Source: Diphasiastrum complanatum
Lineage: Eukaryota; Streptophyta; Lycopodiopsida; Lycopodiales; Lycopodiaceae
DNA: 64,000 nt
Assembly: GCA_029204225.1 (NCBI GenBank)
Contig: CM055097.1
Location: 29,727,785-29,791,784 of the forward strand
Direction: 5' to 3'
A program made the position numbers and the translations under genes. Positions 52,793 to 64,000 of the stretch are shown piece by piece. Numbering within the stretch: position 1 is the first letter of the stretch; every line of letters begins with the position of its first letter. Under the pieces are notes generated by a model. The model made no database searches. It was not told the origin of the DNA and saw only the letters and a list, made by a program, of their open reading frames with translations.

Positions 52793-53445
52793 AACATATC
52801 TTTCTATGTTGACTTTGAAGGCTATGCTCATGTTATTTTCATTGTACGTAATTAAGGTATGTGAATTGAGCACATGACCTTGTAGAATATGTCGAGTTTG
52901 TGTTAGGTAGATTTATATGTGTTAGGATGCAAAATGTTAGGTGACATGCAAAGTTAGGTAGAATGCTCTACACATGTCTAGTTCATCTAGGAAAGTGATA
53001 TGCAATCCATGCAACATCATGCATGTAGTTTACATGTGGATCTATGATAGAGGAGTCAACTAAGAGTTGTGGATCAACCATTGAACACATGCAAATCCAT
53101 CTTGGAGCTCGAGCCTCATGATGAGAGGTTTTGGATAGTATTCCACATTGTAACTTTTGATGAGAATAGAGATTTCTCTCTCTACTCGAGAGATTTTGGT
53201 TGTACATTCTCTCTCTACTAGAGAGCAAGCAGGTTTCTTCATAGTAAACACTCAAAAACTTTTTTGGACATTATCTCTCATAGTGAGTACTTGGTTTTTT
53301 TAGTCTATGATGTGCTATTGTGCTCTTGTCTTGAATTGTCAAGGAATTTTGTTGTTTGATCATTCATGTGCAATCTCAACACCTCACAAGATCCTTCAAA
53401 GGTGTGTTGAGAAGTTCACACGTGCTAAAACTTTTCAAACAATAT
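52778..53445 (+). repeat. Fragment F 3' LTR (right end uncertain)
   Basis: Starts TGTGAAGAATGG after the purine tract. Two TTCTCTCTCTACT blocks near 53175 and 53207 correspond to the duplicated motif in element B's LTR. The right end is placed near CTTTTCAAACA only by analogy. No partner copy lies in the window. Confidence 0.55.
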
Positions 53446-53804
53446 CATGAAGTCATCATTAAGATCCATTAGTAGGCTTTCTTTCATTGTTTACCTCCCT
53501 TGAGAAGATCAACCTCTTGAGGAGAAGATCTAGAGCCAAGGATGCCTAGATAAGCATGAACAAACCAAACCAAGAAAAAGACCAAAAAGAGATCTGATCG
53601 TAAATCCCACTCCCATTTCGTCATTTACCCTATCCCCATTAGATCGAAGCCCATAACTACACATGACTACTCACCCGGTTGGATATCCAAAACCCCTTCT
53701 TTGCCCTCTAGATCCATTCAAATAGGGAGGCACAGTGCTAAACAATCGTAGGAGAGGATTTTTTGTTTGTATTTTCTGTTATTTTCTCTCTTTTTGATAG
53801 GTTT

Positions 53805-54590
53805 ATTACTCGCCCTAGTGGCTTTTTCTGAATTTTTGTTATTTTTATTACTCGGCTCTTTTCCAGAGAGTAGAGCAAACACTGATGCACCATCTATCAG
53901 TTCGGCAAGTAATGTTTATTACGCACCCACCGTGATAATTACTCACCAATTGCAAAATCTCGAGATTCACTCAATATTTTTACTCGCCTCTTTATAGAGC
54001 TCTCTACACAGTCAAATCTCTCATCAAACAACTCAACGAGTAATCAGGCTATTACTCGCCAGACCCCATTACTCGCCAAGTTGATTTTTTATTTTATTTT
54101 TCAGTTTGATTACTCATCATCAATACAGCGTGCTCAGGGACCTCAGATCTAGCATTCTACTACTCGTGACGAGTAATTAGCTATTACTTGTCTATTTGAA
54201 TTTCCTGCTCTTTTTAATTTTCCCATCTTTTTCTATTACTCGCCAACCGAGATTTCTTGTATTTTTTTCACTATCATTACTCATCGTCCGTACAATACCT
54301 AGTACAGTACTAGATCTACTATCTGACAGACCGACGAGTAAAGATCTGATTTCTCGCCTATTACACGTCGACTACCATTACTCGACATCAATCATTTCTC
54401 GCCACCCATCCATTGTAATTACTCACCACTTGACCAATAGTCATTTCTCGTCGTTCCGTACAACATATTTACTCGCTTGTATTACTTGCCCATTTGAATA
54501 TCTTTTTTTCCATTTGTTGTTTTTACTCGCCGGTCTCACAATAGGAAGTACATGGTAAATTCTATCTTGGTGAGTAAAGTTGATTACTTG
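53805..54590. repeat. Cluster of about 20-25 ATTACTCGCC-like 10-mers
   Basis: Near-copies of ATTACTCGCC occur at 53805, 53847, 53938, 53979, 54051, 54068, 54109, 54235, 54276, 54349, 54377, 54394, 54418, 54472, 54481, 54523 and 54583, among others. Reverse-complement forms (GGCAAGTAAT, ACGAGTAA, GGTGAGTAAA) are at about 53904, 54037, 54169, 54333 and 54570. At 54161-54175 the two orientations meet as the palindrome TACTCGTGACGAGTA. Spacing is irregular (17-100 bp), so this is not a simple tandem repeat. Open frames here show no known protein. Confidence 0.85.
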
Positions 54591-54617
54591 CCCACTACAA
54601 AAAAAAGAAAGAACAAC

Positions 54618-56360
<1,743 letters not shown>

Positions 56361-56792
56361 TGTCCATAGCTGGACAATGAGCCAAGGGTTTATAAACCCA
56401 CCCTTTTATCATGAAAAGACCTTATTAAGAGTCCACCATCGTTGGACCTCCCACATATTGCTCATAGTAAATATATACAAAAGAAAGAGGGAAAGCCTGC
56501 TGTCCATCGTAGGACTCTCCACACTTCTTACATGAAAAGGTCTCTCAAAAGAGAGTGTAAATACTTGTTGTCCGTCGTTGGACTTCCTATGAATCTTTTA
56601 GCAAAAACTTACTCTTACAAGAGAGTGTGAATGTGTGTAGTCCATCGCTGGACTTCCTACATATCATCAGAAAAAACTTACTCTCAAAAGAGAGAATGAA
56701 TGCATGTAGTCCATTGCTGGACTCCCTGCATATCATGCTCAAAACATTATCAAGAAACGTGAGATAGATGGCATGTTGTCCATCGCTGGACA
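56361..56792. repeat. Array of seven 69-bp units, each with an inverted repeat
   Basis: GTCCATCGCTGGAC or close variants start at 56362, 56431, 56502, 56570, 56640, 56709 and 56778, a spacing of 68-71 bp. Each can form a hairpin with 4-5-bp (outer units 6-bp) GTCCA/TGGAC arms. At least three spacers also hold a second inverted repeat of the type CTCTC-AAAA-GAGAG (56542, about 56610, about 56681). Spacers are related to each other and to the ATGAAAAG...TTACTCTCAAAAGAGAGTGTGAAT theme. This is a minisatellite-like array. It lacks the unique spacers and associated genes of a CRISPR locus. Confidence 0.9.
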
Positions 56793-57665
<873 letters not shown>

Positions 57666-57779
57666 TTGCCATCATTTTTAAATATGGCATTCAGATGAGT
57701 TTTTTACTATATTGGATCTTATTTTACCTTTTAGATTTCATATTTTTCTGTCATTGTACTATTTATATCTTTTTTTTCT

Positions 57780-58145
57780 ATGATGCCTAAATTTTATCAT
57801 CCTCATGTGGATCTTCCTATAGAGTATGGTCCACTTAGGACAAGGAATTTAAAAGAGTCAAAATTGTCAGATTTTGAGATGATCCACTATAGGAAAGAGA
57901 AACTAAAGCATTTCGATTTATGGTCATTGGGAATATTGTATCCTATTGATCCACATTCATTAAAACATCATTTCCACTTGATTACTCAATTGATATTTTA
58001 TATGTGCCATGGAAAAAGTGGCCTTTTAGGTTATTATGAGAATCTAAAAACATACGATATTGCATATCAAATGCAAAGAATACATCTTTTAGAAGAAAAA
58101 TTGATGCAAATATCAAGAGAGTATCATGAAACCCAAAGAACTTGA
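57780..58145 (+). other. Unassigned 121-codon frame, possible exon
   Basis: Well-mixed composition, starting MMPKFYHPHVDLPIEYGPLR and ending LLEEKLMQISREYHETQRT. I know no match. Downstream, short open pieces with donor-like ends follow: a DLSLRGGHRKIRTRAF piece ending TTCAAGTAAGT (about 58350-58403) and a VNKVKELIKIASKNAKSLNL piece ending ATCAGGTAAGG (about 58497-58586). They could be exons of a small gene or a gene fragment. Without transcripts this stays open. Confidence 0.25.
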
Positions 58146-59449
58146 AAAACTGTTTGGAAGAAAGTCCTAAAGAAACGGATTGCAATGTTATAGACTTCTT
58201 TGAGCGAGCTTACAAATAGTAATGATGAGATGAAAGTTGTGTTTCAATCCGTGTGAGTCTTATAGTTGTCTCTAGTTAAAAATATGGACTTACTTAATAG
58301 AAAGACAAAGTAATAAAAGAAGACGATTGCCAACAAAGGATATTTGTGATCTTTCATTGAGAGGAGGTCACCGAAAAATAAGGACCCGTGCATTCAAGTA
58401 AGTGTTAATGTAACTATTTGTTCATGATGTTGTCTGAAATTTTTTGCTTTCATGCATTCACAAGTTATGGCAGATATCTATTTGTCTCCATCATAGTCAA
58501 TAAAGTCAAAGAACTTATTAAGATTGCTAGCAAGAATGCAAAGAGTCTCAACCTCTATGAACTCGAAGAGATCTTATACATCAGGTAAGGTCAAATAAGA
58601 TGTATTGTTTATATTATAAGTACAAAGAGTAACAAGCCTCTTAGAATCAAAACCAAGAAAAGTAGCAGATGGAGAACCAAGAAATAATGCTCTGTTTCAT
58701 GTTAGATTAAAATCTATACAATCATGATTATTAACATCCAAATATTAAAGATAAAGTTCTAAATCTGCAGGCTTGAACTTTCCAAAGGTATCCTTAGTAG
58801 AAGTACCACCTCAGAGGCAGAAGAGAAAGCTTTCTGACAATCATCAAGAATATTTAAAAGAAGATTAAAAATAAAAATAGCCTAAAATTCCAAAAATCTA
58901 CACTCCTTACTATGTAGTTGGCAGGAATCGATAGACTTGAAATCATCAAGTAGTTTGGTGTACATTCTATCAAGTTTGGATTTGTATCTTTTCTTGTCAA
59001 GATTCACCAAATCTTGATAGTGAATCATATCTCTATTCTCATATCTAAATAGATGAAAGCTTAGAAGAAATTTGAAACTAAGTGTAATTTGTAGAAGCAA
59101 AATGACCCAAAGAAATAAAGACTTTCCCATCTTCAATCTTCACAAAGATTTTGATGATATGAAACTATCAATGACCATTATTCTTTTTGGATATTGAATG
59201 AATTTATTGTTCAAATGATTTGATCGTGTATGTATTACTACTTGTAGTACTACGAACCTTCTATGAGCCATGTCTGATGGTATGAATACTGACCTTTCTT
59301 TGAAGGTATGTGCAGGTACTTGCGAAAGTGCCTGAAGAACAGCAAGACCACACTTTGACACGGTCTCCATTGAGTGATTTCCCCCTTTGCCATGTTCACA
59401 CTCTCAATAGCAGCATTAGCATCCAACTTAAAAAAATTCTCCATGTTTA
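58146..59449. other. No firmly recognisable gene
   Basis: Besides the possible exon pieces at 58350-58590, a minus frame of 84 codons (58882-59136) has a hydrophobic start but no assignable domain. Minus frames at 59140-59444 continue from the copia fragment to the right but lose similarity. Confidence 0.3.
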
Positions 59450-59750
59450 AATCCCTTTGCTATGCAATTATCACTCTTCAAGATGGAGCAAACACCATGC
59501 TTAAATTGGACATCCAAACCATTATTCATAAGTTGACCAACACTTAGCAAATTTTTGGTGATTGATGGTACATAGAGAACATTGTCTAGATCCATTCTTT
59601 TAGAAGATCATAGACACAAAGGGATGGTTTGAACATATATTATACATTCTTGGTCACTTGATGTAAATATGGACATTTTAGCACCATTAAAAGAAGTTAG
59701 AGTTGAGAAATAGTCCTTTTGGTATGTCATGTGGGAGCTAAAAAGTAAAA
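59450..59750 (-). pseudogene. Copia protease-region scrap
   Basis: On the minus strand SHMTYQKDYFSTLTSF, then SIFTSSDQECII, a stop, and VLYVPSITKNLLSVGQLMNN, followed by HGEFFKLDANAAIESV. This is the part from just behind the protease active site to the GAG-pre-integrase border. No LTR adjoins. Confidence 0.75.
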
Positions 59751-60360
59751 AGAAATCAAATTAATCAATTAACAAAAACAAACACGTGTAGTGCACCTAG
59801 AAATGGCTCACACCACCACCATTGTTGCAAGCTATAATAAAGAATTGAAGGTTGTCCCTCCCCTTGTTTAAAACATATTAACAACTTCAATTTTGAAAAC
59901 AAATTGGCACTCCTAGAAGCTAATCAAGTGCTATAATTTTAAAGTGAGAATACAAACAAAAACCAATGTCTAATAGTTTTAAATTGAATATAGTCAACTA
60001 ATGTATAGAAAGTCATAGTGAAATCGTCACATGCCAATCATAGGATCCTAACATTTGATTCATTCATAACCATCACAATAGCATGGTAAGACAAAAAATA
60101 AGAAAATGTTCGATAAATCAAGAAACAAGAAAATGTTTCATAAATCAAGAAACTAGACAAACTATAGAAAACTTCACCAAATATGACAAAGGTAGATAGA
60201 ATCATCCATTGAATGATCATTCATTACTTACGTGGCCTAAAACTAGAGCATGATCAAGTTCTCATGTGAAGGAATGGCACACAATTCCCCAATAGACAAA
60301 AGTTGTATCTCTTAGAAGAGAACCTCCCAAAACTCATTATAGAGAATTCAAATTAGCAAA
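59751..60360. other. No recognisable gene
   Basis: AT-rich spacer with a short duplication (AAGAAAATGTTCGATAAATCAA and AAGAAAATGTTTCATAAATC near 60099-60142). Confidence 0.4.
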
Positions 60361-61560
60361 TGTAGAATAGCCTCCAAATTTAGCAGGGCTTCAACTATCT
60401 ATACTGGGTCTTTGTATCTCTACTATGATTTTGGGACCGTATTTGGCTATATTCGGCTTTCCATGTTGGATTCCTATCCTCTCCATCCCTATCTTTCTTC
60501 TAATCTAGATCCATTCACTATTTGCTATAAATACATGTACAGTTGCTCACTCTATAGTGTGACTGATAGTATAAGTCGAATTTGTTGTTCTAATCATCAT
60601 TCCTAGATGCTTTACACTTCTGCACATAAAATCTAAATCTATAACTCAATGAATTCGTGCATGGCTATGGAATCGAGTCTTTCAATCCAATGACTTTGAA
60701 GCTGTGATCAAGTAAGATAGAATTCGATTCGTTCGATTCTAACTTGAATACGACATATGTAGTTGCATTCACTAAGGATTCCACTCGCTTCTCATTATCG
60801 CGATGCGCATTGTCTTGAATACCAACATGGTATCAGAGCTTTAGCTTGGTATCGAAGTGTTTAGATATTATCATTAGAACATACATGACCAGAATAATGA
60901 TTATGGTATAGAGAAGGCCAAAATGAAGGGATACCCATACAATCCATTATCGGATCCTTGAATACATGACCAATATTGGTATGATCCATTGGAGAGCTCT
61001 TTTCAGAGTAACCAGATATGTACGAGTTACTATCGACCTCTGCATCTGCTATGGTGATGTCGATTTGTCCGATATCCATACACTTCATGGATATACAGAT
61101 GCGAACCGTTGACCACAGAAGATCAACTTTTGGATTTGTCTTCATGTTCAATAATGGTCCAATATCTTGGAATAGTAAAAAATAGACATCCATCGCAATG
61201 TCATCCACCGAAATCGAAATACATTGCAGCCTCTCAAGCCACGAAAGAGATAATTTGGTTGAGAAACTATGGTCTGATATTGGTCTCAAATAGTTTGCTC
61301 CAACAATGATATAGTGTGATAATAAGAGTGCTATCACATTATCGATCAATCCTAGATTTCATTCCAAGCGCAAGCACATCAAAATTAAATATCATTACAT
61401 CATGAGCAAGATACTTAACAAGGACGTAAGTATGAAATTTTGTAGAACCCAGTACATGGCACCTGACATATTCACGAAAGGATTAAATCAGAAAGCACAC
61501 AAAGAATTTTTGTTTTATCTTGAATTTGCAAATCAAGGCATTCAAGGATCTAGATTAAGG
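60361..61560 (+). mobile_element. Fragment G: copia LTR with PBS and RNase H remnant
   Basis: A probable 5' LTR ends ATACCAACA at 60827, followed at once by TGGTATCAGAGCTTTAG (PBS for tRNA-iMet, from 60828). Its start is guessed at TGTAGAATAG (60361). A TATA box GCTATAAATACATG lies near 60524. Internally almost everything is deleted: only the RT end (EYMTNIGMIHW, about 60940) and RNase H remain, LHGYTDA, then after breaks TSIAMSSTEIEYIAASQATK and PDIFTKGL near 61470. Many stops make it inactive. Confidence 0.72.
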
Positions 61561-62560
61561 CCCCTACGGTTGCTCCACGTAGACCTCCTCCTGTAAAGGC
61601 ACTCTTGACATCCATTTGATGGACATCCCAATCAAAATATGAGGCTAAGGCCAAAACAGTCCTGATAGAATGTCATCTAGCAACATGTGTGAATGTCTCA
61701 TCATAGTCTAGCCCCTCTTGATGTGGGTGTAGCCTTTTGCCACCAACCTTGCCTTGTACTTGTCCACTGTTCCATGATCATGAAACTTGGCCTTGTAGAC
61801 CCACTTGCAACCTATTGGTTGCTTCCCTTCTGGCAATGTAGTGAGCTCCCATGTGTCATTCTTGACAATGGAGTTGTACTCCTCCTGCATGGCATGTTGC
61901 CATACCTTTTCCTTCATGGCTTCATGAAAGAATTGTGGCTCATTTGCATCCAGAATAGTGGACATAAGGGCAAAGTTAGTCTCTTGTCTCTCATGAGACC
62001 TAAGAGATCTTCTGGCACCCTATTCATTGCCTCCTTCTTCCATTATTTGACCCTCTTTGATTGTTTTCCAATACCACCTAGGTAGCTTCTTCCTAGTGGT
62101 AGGCGATGTGGATGGTGACCACGTATCCCATGGTATTGTCTTAGTCTTCTGTTTGTCCCCAATTTCAACTTCGTGGTACTTGGCCAAATTGAGGTCTCAA
62201 ACTAGCATGTTCAGGCACATGTTGTTGCACTTGCTCTTGAGGCTCACAAGGCTCTAGACTAGGATCCTCATTCGTAAAATCAATCAAGGTTAGGAACTCA
62301 AAAGTTCCATCTTTCTCCTGCTCATGTATCTTGGGTGAATGCTCTTCGTCAAAGATGACGTCTCGACTTAGGATCTTCTTCTTGTTTTTGAGATTATATA
62401 GCACATAGGCTTTCTCACCTCCACTATATCCAAGGAAGATACACTTCACAGATTTTGCATCAAGTTTCTTTCGCAAAAAAAAATGTGAAAAAGATGAAGG
62501 TGGGCCTGAAATGGATTCCAAGGCATTCTGGCCACTGTGTTGCATTTTTTGCGAAGGTGT
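61556..62560 (-). pseudogene. Fragment H: copia integrase end and RT start
   Basis: On the minus strand KLDAKSVKCIFLGYSGGEKA and SRDVIFDEEH (62460-62330), the end of integrase, then the RT opening W...AMQEEYNSIVKNDTWELTTL, IGCKWVYKAKFHDHG, and KARLVAKGYTH (61900-61720). After stops comes WMSRVPLQEEVYVEQP (about 61600). It ends at 61556 directly against fragment G's RNase H, which reads the other way. Confidence 0.8.
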
Positions 62561-63104
62561 GAAAAAGGCAAAAAAGACAAAGGTGCCTTAAAAAAACGTT
62601 TAAGATACAAAAACAAAAAAAATCTCAAAGGGAAAAAATGTGAAGGTCCGAAACATGTAGTCGGCCTTCGGTTTTCAGGATGCTCATTACTTGAATGATA
62701 TGTTTAAGGCTGAGCATAAGAAATCTAACACTCCCCCTTAATGTGGATCATGAAAAACCTTGATCTTCAGATTTAACATATCGTTAAATTGTTGTAGTAG
62801 TGCACGCATCGAGGATTCATCTTCCCCACTGAATCTCGACACTAACTTCTTTATGCATATGCCCACATGACTTTACTTGCGCACAATTATCCCTTATTGT
62901 AGTCACATCAAATGTCAAAATTGCTTAGGCACAGTTAAATGTGATTCATGAGAAGTCGAAATATTTCCTCCCAGTAGCTGGGACATTCAAAATTCAAAAA
63001 AGAAGTGGAATGGCATTTCATAACTCTAGGTGTGTACCATCTCCATCTCCAAGGTCGAACAACTGTTTAGCGCCATATCCAGCTCCGTTATTTTCACCAC
63101 GCAC
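62561..63104 (-). other. LTR start behind a polypurine tract, minus strand
   Basis: The minus strand has AAGGGGGAG (62731-62740 region) followed at 62730 by TGTTAGATTTCTTATGC, the usual PPT/LTR border of a copia element whose body would lie to the right. The LTR's other end and the element body are not recognisable; the 62745-63104 part holds no gene I can name. Confidence 0.4.
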
Positions 63105-63137
63105 ACACACGAACACACACACACACACACACACACA
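63105..63137. repeat. (CA)n microsatellite
   Basis: About 14 CA units with one GA interruption near the start. Confidence 0.95.
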
Positions 63138-63544
63138 ATATTTGTGTTTGTATTTTATATCAAGAGTAATATTATTGCTTGTTGATTTTCAGATCTTTTC
63201 ATGATGGCCCAAATTAGAGTTCGTCCACCAATAATCCAATCTTCAAAAAGTTGACATGATGAACCACATGTTCTATTTCACAAAGGGATGCAAGGGACAG
63301 AAGCTCATAGAGCTTTTTCTCTTGACAACAGAGACTGCAAACAAAGGGTCATGTGTTAACTTTTAATCTTTTTGAATTTAGTAAATTTTTTAGTTCCAAT
63401 TTTTGAGAATCTAATATTTTCAATAATTATTGTTTCAAATCTGGGATTTGGTTGACAAACTTTTTGACGAATGGGACAAGTTTGAGATTAAGGGACAAAT
63501 TCTGAAAGGGGTGTCCTCTTCAAAGAAGAAAACAACTGATCCTG
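63138..63544. other. No recognisable gene
   Basis: A plus frame of 60 codons at 63430-63612 runs into the dispersed repeat that follows and is not supported as a gene. Confidence 0.35.
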
Positions 63545-64000
63545 CTGCAAAACAACCAAAAGGACACCTGTGGAGCAAAACCATGGCCACCCAACCAATA
63601 GGAAATGGCTAGTCAATATCCTAACCACTTCACCCCCATGCCCTGGTGAATGAATGCAAGAGAGGAAAAAACCTAGCTCAAGAATTTAAAATTTCAATAG
63701 GGAGATGGGGAGTTTCCATGGTAAGTATTCTCTCCAAGAGGAGAGAATATTTCTCTTAGGATCCCCATGCAGCCTATAATAAGCTATTGACCTCCTATTC
63801 TTGCATTATAGCAGTCAAACACCATGCAAGTGCTCCTATATCCAATTTTAGGTCTGGGCCCTCATATGATTATTAATGATCTTTACAGGCCAAGCCTAGA
63901 ATGGCGAGGCATAACCAATAACCATATACATTGGAGTGACCAACTATTCATGTCAAGAATTACTCCAAATTCCACATACTGGACATGGACGTAACATTCT
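63545..64000. repeat. Unnamed dispersed repeat, copy 2 (cut by window end)
   Basis: Diverged direct copy of 28641-29090, with the same block order up to GGACATGGACGTAACA near 63983. It contains an extra AGAGGAGAGAATATTTCTC stretch near 63737, able to form a small hairpin, that copy 1 lacks. Confidence 0.75.

Larger units (their letters stand above)
50095..53445 (+). mobile_element. Fragment F: copia pol with 3' LTR, related to element B
   Basis: Begins inside gag at the knuckle CFFCGKKVHYASNC (about 50128). Protease WWIDSGASSHMS, GAG-pre-integrase DLWHKRLGHPNFQAMQ and integrase zinc piece CEACVFAKAHRRPF follow in one frame to 50889. A foreign stretch of about 280 bp (about 50912-51190) interrupts integrase. 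Integrase resumes at about 51300, then after a deletion passes in frame into RT. RNase H runs to 52792, followed by the purine tract AAGGAGGAG and an LTR from 52778. The 5' half with LTR is lost; the left break abuts fragment E2. Confidence 0.85.

Noticed and set aside
56361-56792. CRISPR-like array
   Set aside because: Repeats and spacers are both related among units, no cas-like genes are near, and the window is a plant nuclear genome.
60861-61349. 162-codon minus frame over fragment G
   Set aside because: The plus strand here reads RT end and RNase H of a copia element in broken frames; the minus frame is its shadow.

Overview
This window looks like nuclear DNA of a flowering plant. It holds one large intron-rich gene of a plant-only family, plant-type LTR retrotransposons (Ty1/copia and Ty3/gypsy-like) nested in and truncating each other, and long GA/CT microsatellites. 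I see nothing bacterial or organellar. I cannot place the lineage below flowering plant from the sequence alone.

Layout. Positions 1-4477 are gene-poor flank with a TG/GA microsatellite and an 87-bp tRNA-like retroposon bounded by 15-bp direct repeats. Positions 4478-12440 (minus strand) hold the only convincing host gene, a TIME FOR COFFEE (TIC) homologue. I rebuilt it as 15 coding exons with matching splice phases, about 1839 codons. Its GA-rich leader and a probable 5'-UTR intron reach about 13.35 kb. Positions 14827-15293 carry a decayed copy of the N-terminal MATH domain of a UBP12/UBP13-type deubiquitinase.

From about 16.2 kb to the right edge almost everything recognisable is retrotransposon. 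A gypsy-like non-autonomous element (about 16.3-25.2 kb) with two gag-like modules is split by a complete copia-type element A (17100-23163, two 655-bp LTRs, PBS, PPT, 4-bp target repeat). A second complete copia-type element B (30548-35692, minus strand) has two 826-bp LTRs and a 5-bp target-site duplication. Both A and B keep gag but have lost integrase, RT and RNase H, and carry unrecognised reading frames in that space. The rest is fragments: a gypsy-like gag/protease remnant between two 0.95-kb direct repeats (36957-43717), a copia fragment D of A's family (44.3-46.8 kb), two fused gypsy fragments E (47.1-50.1 kb), a copia fragment F with its 3' LTR (50.1-53.4 kb), and copia scraps G, H and others (59.4-62.8 kb).

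Between the fragments lie two structured repeats that no standard feature type explains: about 20-25 copies of a 10-mer close to ATTACTCGCC in both orientations (53.8-54.6 kb), and a regular array of seven units of about 69 bp, each with a GTCCA-loop-TGGAC inverted repeat (56.36-56.79 kb). No tRNA, rRNA or CRISPR was found. All family assignments come from reading translated motifs by eye. Identities and counts are hand estimates.
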